This document shows positions 44,029 to 53,409 of a stretch of DNA of 64,000 bases, piece after piece. The stretch spans positions 6,600 to 70,599 of the forward strand of contig CAJUNN010000005.1 of the NCBI GenBank assembly GCA_910587955.1, in the 5' to 3' direction. Position 1 is the first letter of the stretch. Each line of letters opens with the position of its first letter. The DNA is from an uncultured Lachnospiraceae bacterium. GTDB lineage: Bacteria; Bacillota; Clostridia; Lachnospirales; Lachnospiraceae. The translations under genes and the position numbers were made by a program. The notes beneath the pieces are model-generated. The model was not told the DNA's origin and ran no database searches. It was given only the letters and a program-made list of their open reading frames with translations.

Positions 44029-44557
44029 TTACAGCCTCCTTTTGATGCAGCAGGATTCCGCAGACCACCTCTGTCACCTGATCGGCTTCTTTGGATAGCT
44101 CCGCGTTAATCTCTCCCAGACAGCGCCGGTACTGCTCCGTTGTTTCATCATATGCCGCACCGTCGCAAAAAATATCATTGGTAACTGCCGCCAGATGGCA
44201 GCACCGGTCCCGCAGGGCACGTACTCCCTGTACCACAGCCGGGAGGGTTCCCTCCCCGGCCCCGTCCTCTGCGAACATCTCGTTGGCCGCCAGATTGGAC
44301 AGGCATTCCAGCAGCACCACGCCCCGGCTGGGGAGCTTTAACTCCTCTAAGTTCCGGTAGCACTCAATGGTCTCAAATCCCTTGCCCTCCCTAAGCTTCT
44401 GATGGCGCAGGATACGCCTGCGTCCTTCCTCCCCCCAGGGTTCCATGGTAGCCACATAATAGAGGGGAAGATGCTCCTTTGCTCCCCAGGACACGGCCAG
44501 GTTTTCCGCATACTCCGATTTTCCGCTCCCGCTTCCTCCTACAATCAGCGCAAACAT
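44003..44557 (-). CDS. cobU: Adenosylcobinamide kinase/guanylyltransferase CobU
   Basis: 184 aa from the ATG at 44557 (GGGGGAG upstream, 13-bp overlap with cbiA). P-loop VGGSGSGKSEYAE at 7-19 and the RRRILRHQKLR segment carrying the predicted guanylylated His. In place of the usual NEVGxGIVP motif it reads TNDIFCDGAAYDETTEQYRR. That motif is kept instead in the short paralogue at 42867-43253. Phosphorylates and guanylylates adenosylcobinamide. Confidence 0.9.
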   Translation of the reverse strand: MFALIVGGSGSGKSEYAENLAVSWGAKEHLPLYYVATMEPWGEEGRRRILRHQKLREGKGFETIECYRNLEELKLPSRGVVLLECLSNLAANEMFAEDGAGEGTLPAVVQGVRALRDRCCHLAAVTNDIFCDGAAYDETTEQYRRCLGEINAELSKEADQVTEVVCGILLHQKEAVNEPVVEQL

Positions 44558-45915
44558 GAGGCTCCCCCGCAACATTCCAGAAAATTTTTTGCCGCCTGGG
44601 GATTGGAGTAAAAGAACAGGTGGGGAAAGCCTGCATACAGGGTCAAAGTCCCGTGTACACAGCTCCAGTTTCTCTGGCGCAAAGGCTTTTCCGCCCTCAT
44701 GCTTCCGCCGCTGTCCCCGCTCTCCCAATAGTGAAACTCATGGCCGCGGATTCTTCCCCCTTTGCTCAGCAGCATCTGATCTTCCAAGGATTTCAGCATT
44801 ACATAGCCAAAGCGGGACAGCTTCCCCGTGCGGTAGGCATGCGCATCCACCACCCCGGCCATAGGATATGATTTTCCGTCCTCTCCCTCCAGGCTCCGGT
44901 GCAGATAAAGAAAGCCTCCGCACTCGGCAATACAGGGAAGTCCCCCCTGCACCGCCTTTTGGACAGCTCTGCACATAGAAGCATTCCCGCTTAACTGCTC
45001 CGCGTACAATTCCGGATAACCACCGCTTAAAATCAAGCCTTCACAGCCCTTAGGAAGCTCTTTATCCCTAAGGGGGGAAAACTCCAAAAACTCTGCACCC
45101 AGCTCCTCCAAAAGCCGCAGATTATCCCGGTAAGTAAAGCAGAAGGCCTCATCCCTGGCCAGGGCAATGCGCAGTTTCTTTCTGCCGACCGGCCCGGGCA
45201 GGCTGGGAGCCGTATACTCCAGAGCCGGAGCCTCGTAGGCCATAGCCATAAGGGCGTCCAGATCCAGGCTTTTTTCCAAAACCCCGGCCAGCTTTCCAAG
45301 CTTCTCCCGGAGATCTTTAATTTCCTCCGGCATCACCAGCCCCAAATGGCGGCTCTCCCAGGCCAGTTCCGGCAGCCTGGGAACGTATCCAAGCACCCGC
45401 ACGGGAAGCCGCATCTCAATGAGCTCCTTCATGTCGGGATAGACGGAGGGAGACATCTGGTTTAAAATCACGCCCCGGATCCTCCTGGGATGCTCGTATT
45501 CCACAAACCCCTGAATCAGCGGGATGACGGACAGGCTTAAGCCCCGGCAGTTCACCACCAGTACCACCGGCATATCAAGGGCCTTGGCCACATCTGCGGA
45601 GCTGGCCTCCGTGGAAATTCCCCCCAGGCCGTCGTAATAGCCCATCACGCCCTCCGCTACGGAAATTTCCGCCTGCTGCGCTTCCTGGCTGAAAAGATAG
45701 CGGGTGGTTTCCCGCCCCGTAAAAAACGTATCCAGATTTCCCGAACGCGTCCCGATCACATGGCTGTGAAACATGGGATCGATATAATCGGGCCCGCACT
45801 TAAAAGAGGCCACCCGGTATCCCCGGTTTACCAAGGCCTGTAGAATCCCGCAGGTCACAAGCGTCTTTCCGCTTCCGCTGGCAGGCGCGGCCAGCATAAT
45901 TCTCGGCAGTCTCAT
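44545..45915 (-). CDS. cbiA: Cobyrinate a,c-diamide synthase
   Basis: 456 aa amidotransferase. N-terminal dethiobiotin-synthetase-like ATPase with P-loop APASGSGKTLVTCGI at 9-23, and C-terminal class I glutaminase with the Cys motif CIAECGGFLYL near 320 and the later GHEFHYWE. It amidates cobyrinic acid side chains a and c using ATP and glutamine. Starts one base after the stop of the CbiJ-CbiE-CbiT fusion. Confidence 0.96.
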   Translation of the reverse strand: MRLPRIMLAAPASGSGKTLVTCGILQALVNRGYRVASFKCGPDYIDPMFHSHVIGTRSGNLDTFFTGRETTRYLFSQEAQQAEISVAEGVMGYYDGLGGISTEASSADVAKALDMPVVLVVNCRGLSLSVIPLIQGFVEYEHPRRIRGVILNQMSPSVYPDMKELIEMRLPVRVLGYVPRLPELAWESRHLGLVMPEEIKDLREKLGKLAGVLEKSLDLDALMAMAYEAPALEYTAPSLPGPVGRKKLRIALARDEAFCFTYRDNLRLLEELGAEFLEFSPLRDKELPKGCEGLILSGGYPELYAEQLSGNASMCRAVQKAVQGGLPCIAECGGFLYLHRSLEGEDGKSYPMAGVVDAHAYRTGKLSRFGYVMLKSLEDQMLLSKGGRIRGHEFHYWESGDSGGSMRAEKPLRQRNWSCVHGTLTLYAGFPHLFFYSNPQAAKNFLECCGGASCLR

Positions 45916-47931
45916 TTACTCTCTCCCCTGACGATCCCGGCCGTTTCCCTGTCCGGCAAAAATATACACGGGATTTTGTCCTGTCATCAAATGGTAATTT
46001 CCGAGGGTTTTCGCTTTCGCCACCTGTACCTGCAGAATCTCCACATCTTCAAAAGGAAGCTCCCTCAGACACCGGGAGGCTTCCCCCACCGTCTCCAGGG
46101 TAACGGCATTTATTACCACCCGCACACTTGGATTTTTCCGAAGCAATACCTCCAGAATTTCCTTTAGGTTTCCGGAGGAACCGCCGATAAAGGCGTGTGT
46201 TGGCGCAGGCAGGGCTTCAAGAGCCTCCGGTGCTTCCCCCTCCACCACCTCCACATGGGAGACCCTAAACTTCCTGGCATTCTCCCGTATAAGCCCGGCA
46301 GCCTCCCGGTTTCTCTCAACAGCCCACACCCGCCCCTTTGGGGTCTGCAGGGCCGCTTCTACGGAAACGGATCCGGTCCCCGCCCCCACGTCATAGACCT
46401 GGGAGTTCTCTTGAAGGCGCAGCTTGGCTACCGAGAGACAGCGGATCTCGCTTTTGGTCATAGGAGCCCCGCCCCGGAGAAATTCTTCATCGGGAATGCA
46501 CAGGGCCGTTCCCCCGCAAAAATCCGGATTCTCTATTAAGGCCGCGCAGAGACCATCAAAATCCTGCGTCAAAAGCTCCTCCGGCCTTCCCCGGACGATG
46601 CGCTCTTTGGGATAGTGCAGCTGCTCCCCTACCGTCACCTCCGTCCGGTCCAGGCCGTATTCCAGCAGCTCTTCGCAGAGGTTTTTCACCGAATCCCTTC
46701 CGCCCAGCAGGGTAAAGGTCCGAAAATTTCCCCGGACGGCTGCTATCAGATTCTCCCTGCGTCCGTGGACGCTCATCAGCCTCACATCCTCCCAGGAAAT
46801 CTTCAGCCGGCTGCAGAGATAAGCCGCCGAAGAAACCCCCGGCAGCAGCTCTACCGAAAAGCCCGCCTGCTCAAAGGCCGTCCGCAGGCGCTTTGCCCCG
46901 CTGTAAAACCCCACGTCCCCGGAGAGGGCCACCGCAGCCTTTTGGTACTCCCTATGTTTCAGAAGCCAGTCCGTCATCACCTCCGGGTCATAGGCATCCA
47001 GAAGAGGCTTCCTCAGATCCCGGAGGCTCTCCAGCATCCGCCCCGCCCCAAGGATACAGTCCGCATCCCGGAAAGCCCGGCGTACCTCCTCTGTCATATT
47101 TTCCGGCACACCCATGCCGATTCCGGCCAAAACAACGGTCCGCTTCTCTTCCGGCCGGGCCGGAGCCGTTTTTAAGGAAAAGCGTTTCTGCAGTGTGCGG
47201 ATGCCCTCCTCCACGGAAACTCCGGCCTGCTCCGGCGGGCGTCCCACGAGAATCACGCCGGCTCCCGCTTGGCGGGCCGCAGACAGCTTTTCCGCAAAGC
47301 CCCCTGCTTTCCCCGATTCCTTCGTTACCAGCCAGGATGCCCCGATCTGCCGGAGCATGGCCAGATTCAATTCCTCGGAAAAAGGCCCCTGCATGCCAAT
47401 CACATGAGAGCCGGGAAATCCAAGCTCTGCACAGTGGGCTGCGGCCTCCGGGGAGGGCAGCACCCGGGCAAAGACCCGCTCCCGGAAATCCGGAAGCTGT
47501 GTAAAGCGGTGAAGCTCCTTGCTTCCCGTAGTCACCAGCACCCGGCCCGGCAAGACGGCAAGACGGCGGACCGCCTCTTCCACACTCCCTGTCACAATAC
47601 AGTTTTCATCGGAAAGAGACGCCTGCGGGCGGATGAAGCGTAAATACCCGCACCCCGTATTTTCACAGGCTTCCCGGATATTTGCAGATACCTCCGCCGC
47701 ATAAGGATGGGTCGCGTCCAGTACCAAAGGACAGCCCTCCCGCCGAAAGAGGCCTTCCATCTCCTCCCTGCTTAAGCGCCCCCGCAGCACCTCCAGGCTT
47801 CCACCCTCCTGCGCCAGCTCCCGGCCGTACTCCGTGGCCACGCACGCCAGGGTCTCCACCCCTTCGTCTGCCAGCCACCGGCTGATTTCCCTTCCCTCTG
47901 TAGTTCCTGCAAATACAATAATCTGTCTCAT
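45916..47931 (-). CDS. Fused CbiJ (precorrin-6A reductase), CbiE and CbiT (precorrin-6Y methyltransferase/decarboxylase)
   Basis: 671 aa from the ATG at 47931 (AGGAG upstream); a frame to 48066 has no such site. Domain 1 (about 1-245) is CbiJ/CobK: IIVFAGTTEGREISRWL, LDATHPYAAEVSANI, VLVTTGSKEL. Domain 2 (about 262-465) is the CbiE methyltransferase: VVLAGIGMGVPENMTEE, LSGDVGFYSGAKRL, LPGVSSAAYLCSRL. Domain 3 (about 480-671) is CbiT: MTKSEIRCLSVAKL, YDVGAGTGSVSVEAAL, AFIGGSSGNLKEIL. Reduces precorrin-6A then methylates C5/C15 and decarboxylates. CbiE-CbiT fusions (CobL) are common; adding CbiJ is rarer. Confidence 0.93.
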   Translation of the reverse strand: MRQIIVFAGTTEGREISRWLADEGVETLACVATEYGRELAQEGGSLEVLRGRLSREEMEGLFRREGCPLVLDATHPYAAEVSANIREACENTGCGYLRFIRPQASLSDENCIVTGSVEEAVRRLAVLPGRVLVTTGSKELHRFTQLPDFRERVFARVLPSPEAAAHCAELGFPGSHVIGMQGPFSEELNLAMLRQIGASWLVTKESGKAGGFAEKLSAARQAGAGVILVGRPPEQAGVSVEEGIRTLQKRFSLKTAPARPEEKRTVVLAGIGMGVPENMTEEVRRAFRDADCILGAGRMLESLRDLRKPLLDAYDPEVMTDWLLKHREYQKAAVALSGDVGFYSGAKRLRTAFEQAGFSVELLPGVSSAAYLCSRLKISWEDVRLMSVHGRRENLIAAVRGNFRTFTLLGGRDSVKNLCEELLEYGLDRTEVTVGEQLHYPKERIVRGRPEELLTQDFDGLCAALIENPDFCGGTALCIPDEEFLRGGAPMTKSEIRCLSVAKLRLQENSQVYDVGAGTGSVSVEAALQTPKGRVWAVERNREAAGLIRENARKFRVSHVEVVEGEAPEALEALPAPTHAFIGGSSGNLKEILEVLLRKNPSVRVVINAVTLETVGEASRCLRELPFEDVEILQVQVAKAKTLGNYHLMTGQNPVYIFAGQGNGRDRQGRE

Positions 47932-47951
47932 ATGCGTCTCCTGCTGCTGTT

Positions 47952-48995
47952 TTAAAACCGTACCCGGTACTCCGTCAGGGCCGCGGCCGCCGTTACGCCG
48001 TTTTTCGCCTGCTTGCGCTTGAAAAGCTTCTTCTGGCCGGACGCCTTCAAAGCGCAGCGCTCGCACACGTTCCCCACTCCTGTCACCGACTGGACAAACT
48101 CTGACTCTGAAAATCCGTCTTCACAGATTACGGGCTCCAATTCCTCCCTGCTGTAGGTGAGAAGGGGAACACCCAAATCCCGGCAAAACTCCAAAAGCCC
48201 CGGCTCCTCTTTTTTCAGATCAATGGATGCCGCCCGGACAATGCTGTGCATGGAAATGCCGCTCTCCCCAAGAAGCTCCCCGACCGCATCCGCAATCTGT
48301 TCCTTTGACGCTCCCTTCCTGCACCCGATGCCAAGCACAGTTATCCGGGGAACCAGATGCAGGGTTTCCGGAAAGATGCTGCACGCATCATCCAAGGCAA
48401 TGCTGATCCCAATGTTCCCCCCCTTCCCAAGGGACAATTCCTTTGGAATCCTGCCGGAAACTTCAAATTCACTGTGCAGGCCCACCACACGGTTTTCCAG
48501 AATCTCTGCCGAAATCCGTTTGGCAAGAGCCAGATTGTCCAGATAAAGGTTCTCCCGGCGGGCGTAATCATCTACGGAAAACCGTTTTCCTACATCCGTA
48601 GCCGTGGTAATCACCGGTACGGCGCTGCACAGAGACGCCACTTCCCCTGCCAGCTCATTGGCCCCTCCCAGGTGCCCGGACAAAAGGGAAATGACGTAAT
48701 TGGCCTGATCGTCCATACAGAGAACCGCCGGGTCCTCCGCCTTGCTCTTTACAAAAGGAGCGATGGCCCGCACGGCAATGCCTGCGGCCCCGATAAAGAT
48801 CAGGGCGTCGCAGGAGGCAAACTGCTCCCCGGTCCAGGTTCCCAGGGATTCTTCCACTGGCTGCACCTGCCAGTCCCGGGCTTCTCTTCCTTTCCCCCAG
48901 GCCGTGCATTCATGACCTGTCTGTCTCATGAAACCCGTAATTTTCTTTGCATATCTGCAGCCCTCACGGCTGAATCCGATAACCGCCAGCTTCAT
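47952..48995 (-). CDS. cbiG: Cobalt-precorrin-5A hydrolase CbiG
   Basis: 347 aa, opens the delta-lactone ring releasing acetaldehyde. N-terminal MKLAVIGFSREGCRYAKKI, central IFIGAAGIAVRAIAPFVKSKAEDPAVLCMD and SLLSGHLGGANELAGEVA, then the C-terminal CbiG_C domain VLGIGCRKGASKEQIADAV. Its start overlaps cbiD by 4 bp. Confidence 0.96.
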   Translation of the reverse strand: MKLAVIGFSREGCRYAKKITGFMRQTGHECTAWGKGREARDWQVQPVEESLGTWTGEQFASCDALIFIGAAGIAVRAIAPFVKSKAEDPAVLCMDDQANYVISLLSGHLGGANELAGEVASLCSAVPVITTATDVGKRFSVDDYARRENLYLDNLALAKRISAEILENRVVGLHSEFEVSGRIPKELSLGKGGNIGISIALDDACSIFPETLHLVPRITVLGIGCRKGASKEQIADAVGELLGESGISMHSIVRAASIDLKKEEPGLLEFCRDLGVPLLTYSREELEPVICEDGFSESEFVQSVTGVGNVCERCALKASGQKKLFKRKQAKNGVTAAAALTEYRVRF

Positions 48996-50155
48996 ATGCC
49001 TTCCCCTCTCTGTTCCATCCCGGCCTCGTCTGCTATGCGCTCCAGCAGTGCCTCTGCTCCTGCCGTCTCTCCCAAAACGCCCAGCTTCATAGAAAAGGTT
49101 ATAATTTCGCAGGAAAGCATTCCTCCGCTTCTATGATTTATATAGAATTTCATCCGTTCCAAAAGCCGTTCGGTGACAGCCTCCAAAAGCCCCTGCTCCT
49201 TGAGAATCTCCAGAGCCTCCTCCGTGGTTATACACTCCATCAGCGCCTGAACCGTCTCCTTTTTGGCTCCCAGCACTGCCGCATGGGCCGTGAGAATCTC
49301 CATGCGGCCATCGGCGTTCCGGGAATGGGTATTCATAATCCCCGCCGCCGCCTTCACAAGCTTTCCTATATGGCCTGCCAGCAGAATCCCTTTGGCCCCG
49401 TATTCCGCCGCGGCGTCCACAGCCTCCCCCAGGTAATTGCTGTATTTCACAGACTGCCGGGACAGCCCCGGATACCTGGTATCCAGAAACGTAAGCCCGT
49501 AATTTCCAGGGACAAGAAGCAGATACTCCTTCCCTCCGGCCGCCTTTACCCGGAGTTCCGCGCGGATGGTCTCAATCAGGGCCGCCTCGCTCATAGGCTC
49601 CACAATCCCGCTGGTCCCGAGAACCGAGAGGCCTCCCCGGATTCCCAATCTGGGATTAAAGGTCTTTTCTGCCAGCTCTTCCCCGCCGGGAATAAAAATC
49701 AATACGGACAAACCGCCTTCATATCCGAAGCGGGCGCAGATCTTCTCCACTCCCTCCCGGATCATCTGCCTGGGCACCCGGTTGATGGCCGCGCTGCCCA
49801 CCGGCTGCTCCAGCCCCGGCCGCGTCACCCGGCCCACGCCTTCGCCTCCGTCGATCGCGATTTCCGGCTTCCGTATTTTCCTGACTCTGGCATAAACCGT
49901 AAGCCCGTCCGTCACATCCGGATCGTCCCCCGCATCTTTGCGTATGCCGCAGCAGGCCTCCACCGGGGACAAACAGGCATCCAGCACCTCCAGATGCAAG
50001 GCAATTCCCTTAGGCGTCATCAGCTCTACTTCCGCAGCCGGTTCCCCGGACAAAAGCATCCGGGCCGCCGCCTTGGCCGCCGCCGCCGCACAGGAGCCTG
50101 TGGTGTAGCCCAGGCGCAGGGTTTGATTGTTTTTATACACATACCGTTCCAGCAT
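48992..50155 (-). CDS. cbiD: Cobalt-precorrin-5B (C1)-methyltransferase CbiD
   Basis: 387 aa. Family motifs LRLGYTTGSCAAAAAKAA at 14-31, YARVRKIRKPEIAIDGGEGVGRVTRPGL, and GILLAGHIGKLVKAAAGIMNTHSRNADGR, each typical of CbiD. It methylates C1 of the contracted ring in the anaerobic route. 36 bp downstream of cobT. Confidence 0.96.
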   Translation of the reverse strand: MLERYVYKNNQTLRLGYTTGSCAAAAAKAAARMLLSGEPAAEVELMTPKGIALHLEVLDACLSPVEACCGIRKDAGDDPDVTDGLTVYARVRKIRKPEIAIDGGEGVGRVTRPGLEQPVGSAAINRVPRQMIREGVEKICARFGYEGGLSVLIFIPGGEELAEKTFNPRLGIRGGLSVLGTSGIVEPMSEAALIETIRAELRVKAAGGKEYLLLVPGNYGLTFLDTRYPGLSRQSVKYSNYLGEAVDAAAEYGAKGILLAGHIGKLVKAAAGIMNTHSRNADGRMEILTAHAAVLGAKKETVQALMECITTEEALEILKEQGLLEAVTERLLERMKFYINHRSGGMLSCEIITFSMKLGVLGETAGAEALLERIADEAGMEQRGEGI

Positions 50156-50191
50156 AACGTCTCTCCCAGCAGTCCGTCGTTCCTGCCGCCT

Positions 50192-51259
50192 TTAGTTTAG
50201 ATGCTCGTAGGCCTCCACCTTGCCGTCGTTCCAGCCGGGCAGGCCGTAGTAAAGGGCCAGGGCATATTTGTAAAGACTGTAAGCCGTCACCGCCCCCGTA
50301 CCCTCTCCCAGGTGCATGCCGCCGTAGATCACGGCCTCCATCCCCAAAGCATCCAGCATCATCTTCCCTGCCGGCTCGGCGGAACAGTGGGTGGGAACCA
50401 TATAAGGCTTGCAGGCAGGCACGAGCCTCACCGCCCCGTAAGCCGCCACCGCAGAAATAAAGCCGTCAATGAGCGCCGGGATCCTCCAGACGGCCGCTCC
50501 GATGTAGCAGCCCATCATCCCGGCGATATCCAGGCTCCCCACCTTGGACAGCACATCCAGAATATCTTCTCTCTTCGGGCGGTTCACCTCAATGGCCTTT
50601 TCAATCACCTGGATTTTATGCCTGAGCCCCTCACTGGAAAGCCCGGCTCCCCGCCCGGTCATCTCTGCCGGATCCCGGGAGAGAAGGACCGAGGCCATGG
50701 CCGAACTGGGGGTGGTATTTCCGATCCCCATCTCCCCGGTGATGATCATCCGGCAGCCTTCCCGGTACAGTTCCTCTACCGTACGGATCCCCACCAGAAT
50801 TCCTTTCAGGGCTTCCTGTCTGGTCATGGCCGGCTCTTTTGCAATATTCCCCGTGCCGTAGCGCACCACCCGGCTGCGGATGCGGGAATGCTTTCCCTCC
50901 GTCAGCATGCCGATATTTACCGGAATCACTTCAATCCCCTCCGTCTTTGCCATCACGCACACGGAAGATATGCGATCCCCCATATTTTCCAGCACCTGGG
51001 CCGTCACCTCGCTGCCAGTCTGGCTGACGCCCTCCGCCACCACGCCGTTGTCCGCCCCCATAATGACCACCATAGGTTTCTCCGGCCTGGGCTCGGCCGT
51101 CCCGTAAATTCCGGCCAGTTGAACCAGCATTTCCTCCAGCTTTCCCATCCCCCGAAGTGGTTTACATAATGAATCCCAGTGATGCCAGGCTTTCTCCATG
51201 GCCTCTTCATCCAGAGGACGGATGCGTCCGGCATACTCCTCCAAAAGCTCCTGTTCCAT
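50192..51259 (-). CDS. cobT: Nicotinate-nucleotide-dimethylbenzimidazole phosphoribosyltransferase
   Basis: 355 aa, family length. DNGVVAEGVSQTGSEVTAQ, GEMGIGNTTPSSAM and the catalytic-Glu region near the C-terminus (MHLGEGTGAV) are visible. It activates the lower-ligand base to alpha-ribazole phosphate. No bzaABCDE (anaerobic dimethylbenzimidazole) genes are in the window, so the lower ligand may come from elsewhere or be another base. Confidence 0.96.
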   Translation of the reverse strand: MEQELLEEYAGRIRPLDEEAMEKAWHHWDSLCKPLRGMGKLEEMLVQLAGIYGTAEPRPEKPMVVIMGADNGVVAEGVSQTGSEVTAQVLENMGDRISSVCVMAKTEGIEVIPVNIGMLTEGKHSRIRSRVVRYGTGNIAKEPAMTRQEALKGILVGIRTVEELYREGCRMIITGEMGIGNTTPSSAMASVLLSRDPAEMTGRGAGLSSEGLRHKIQVIEKAIEVNRPKREDILDVLSKVGSLDIAGMMGCYIGAAVWRIPALIDGFISAVAAYGAVRLVPACKPYMVPTHCSAEPAGKMMLDALGMEAVIYGGMHLGEGTGAVTAYSLYKYALALYYGLPGWNDGKVEAYEHLN

Positions 51260-51277
51260 TTCCCTCTGTCCTTCCCT

Positions 51278-51904
51278 TTACTTTTGATACAGCATGGCAT
51301 TGCAGACGGCGGCAGCAATGTTGCTTCCCCCTTTGCGTCCCTTTGGCACAATGTAGGGAACTCCTGCCGTCATAATCAGTTCCTTGGCTTCCACCACATT
51401 CACAAAACCTACCGGCGCGCCGATGATCAGCACCGGCCGGATGCTTCCCTCCTGAATGAGCTCAAAAAGCCGGATAAGGGCCGTAGGCGCATTCCCCACT
51501 GCAATCACCAGTTCCCCGGAAAGCCCGGCGGCCCGATCCATGCAGACGGCTGCCCTGGTGCATCCCTTCCGGGCCGCCTCCTCTGCCACCTCCGGCGCAT
51601 CCATAAAGCAGTGCACCTCCCCGCCGTACTCCGCAAGCCTCTTTTTGTTGATGCCTGAAGCGGCCATACGGGTATCCGTCACAATGGAGGCGCCTCTTTT
51701 CAAAGCCTCCACCCCAATCTTTGCGGCATCTTTTGAAAAGCAGAGGTTCCTGGCATAGTCAAAGTCCGCCGAGGTGTGAATGCAGCGCTTAACAATGGAA
51801 AATTCCGGTTCCGGCCAGGTTTCCCCCTGAAGCTCCTGCCGGATGATTTCCATGCTCCTAGCCTCAATGTCCGCCGGTTTTACCAGTTCAATTCTTTCTA
51901 ACAT
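51278..51904 (-). CDS. cbiC: Cobalt-precorrin-8 methylmutase CbiC
   Basis: 208 aa from the second of two adjacent ATGs (51904), six bases after GGAGG. Motifs IVTDTRMAASGINKKRL, NAPTALIRLFELIQEG and IGAPVGFVNVVEAKE are CbiC/CobH hallmarks, with the catalytic His in RCIHTSADFDYA. It moves the methyl group from C11 to C12 to give cobyrinate. Overlaps the end of cbiP. Confidence 0.96.
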   Translation of the reverse strand: MLERIELVKPADIEARSMEIIRQELQGETWPEPEFSIVKRCIHTSADFDYARNLCFSKDAAKIGVEALKRGASIVTDTRMAASGINKKRLAEYGGEVHCFMDAPEVAEEAARKGCTRAAVCMDRAAGLSGELVIAVGNAPTALIRLFELIQEGSIRPVLIIGAPVGFVNVVEAKELIMTAGVPYIVPKGRKGGSNIAAAVCNAMLYQK

Positions 51905-53409
51905 CATTCACCTCCAAAAACAATCCCATAGATTTTTTCCATATACAGGGACCTGCGTACAAGGTCCGCCAGCTTGTCATATTCCTGCTGCTTATGGGCT
52001 TCCGGATCAAAATGCCAGTCCCTGGGTTCCAGTCCTTTCCGGATCCGCAGGCGGTTGACCACCAGAGACGCCAGATCCCCGGAGTCAAAAATGCCATGCA
52101 GATAAGTGCCGAAGACGGTTCCCACGGCATTCCCCAAGCCATCCGCCCGCCCGTCCTCCAGACGGATGGTCTCCTGGCAGCGCCCCAAATTCCAGGTGCG
52201 TCCCATGTGAATCTCATAACCCAGCACATCTTTTCCGGTGGTGCTGTAGGGCACGTCCTCCTCCCGGATCACGCAGCCACTGATCCGGGTCCGCGTCTTG
52301 CCCCTGCCGAAGACGGTCCGGGCATTCAAAAGCCCCATGCCCTGCATGACGCCCCCATGCTCCACATGTTCCGGATCCTCCAAAAGCTCTCCCAGCATCT
52401 GGTAGCCCCCGCAGATTCCCACCACGGGAGTTTTTCTTTGGGCCCGGGACACCACTGCCCGCTCCATGCCGGACCTCCGCATCCACTCCAGATCGTCCAT
52501 GGTATTCTTGGTTCCCGGAAGCAGGATGAGATCGGGAGATCCCAGCCTCCCCGCCTCCTTCACATAGCGCAGGGACACGCCCTCCATGCGCTCAAACACA
52601 TTGAAATCAGTAAAATTGGAAATATGGGGCAGGCAGACAACCGCAATGTCAATGCCTTCTCCCGCCTCCCGGTGGTTCAGCCGCTCGGAAAGACTGTCCT
52701 CGTCGTCCAGATCCAGAGTCTCCATAGGCACCACTCCCATAACCGGAATTCCCGTTCTCTCCTCAATCATCTTAAGGCCCGGTTTCAGAATCTCCCTGTC
52801 GCCCCGGAATTTATTGATGATAAATCCCTTGATCCGTTTCTGCTCTTCCTCCTCCAGAAGCTTCACGGTCCCGTAGAGGGAGGCGAAAACGCCCCCGCGG
52901 TCAATGTCCCCGGCCAGAAGCACCGGAGCGTCCGCAATCCGGGCCATTCCCATATTAACAATGTCATTTTCCTTTAAATTGATCTCTGCCGGACTTCCCG
53001 CCCCCTCGATAACAATAATATCATAGGCGGAAGAAAGACGGCCAAAGGCTTTCTCAATCTCCGGAATCAGCTCTTTCTTGTGGGCATAGTAATCCATGGC
53101 ATTCTGATTGCCCCGGACTTCTCCGTTTACAATCACCTGGCTGCCTGACTGGCTGGTAGGCTTTAAAAGAATGGGATTCATATCTACCGTGGGCTCAATC
53201 CCGGCTGCCTCCGCCTGCATAGCCTGGGCGCGCCCAATCTCCAGCCCTTCCCTGGTAATATAGGAATTGAGTGCCATGTTCTGGGATTTAAACGGCGCAG
53301 TCCGGTATCCGTCCTGCATAAAAACCCGGCACAGTCCGGCAACCAGAAAGCTTTTTCCCGCATTGGACATGGTCCCCTGCACCATAATGACTTTTGCCTT
53401 ATGTTCCAT
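51904..53409 (-). CDS. cbiP: Cobyric acid synthase
   Basis: 501 aa from the ATG at 53409 (AGGAG eight bases upstream). ATPase half with QGTMSNAGKSFLVAGLCR, EGAGSPAEINL and GDIDRGGVFASLYGT; glutaminase half with the Cys motif VGICGGYQMLGE near 330 and the C-terminal THLHG-like TYLHGIFDS. It amidates side chains b, d, e and g. The start overlaps the aminotransferase gene by 11 bp. Confidence 0.97.
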   Translation of the reverse strand: MEHKAKVIMVQGTMSNAGKSFLVAGLCRVFMQDGYRTAPFKSQNMALNSYITREGLEIGRAQAMQAEAAGIEPTVDMNPILLKPTSQSGSQVIVNGEVRGNQNAMDYYAHKKELIPEIEKAFGRLSSAYDIIVIEGAGSPAEINLKENDIVNMGMARIADAPVLLAGDIDRGGVFASLYGTVKLLEEEEQKRIKGFIINKFRGDREILKPGLKMIEERTGIPVMGVVPMETLDLDDEDSLSERLNHREAGEGIDIAVVCLPHISNFTDFNVFERMEGVSLRYVKEAGRLGSPDLILLPGTKNTMDDLEWMRRSGMERAVVSRAQRKTPVVGICGGYQMLGELLEDPEHVEHGGVMQGMGLLNARTVFGRGKTRTRISGCVIREEDVPYSTTGKDVLGYEIHMGRTWNLGRCQETIRLEDGRADGLGNAVGTVFGTYLHGIFDSGDLASLVVNRLRIRKGLEPRDWHFDPEAHKQQEYDKLADLVRRSLYMEKIYGIVFGGE

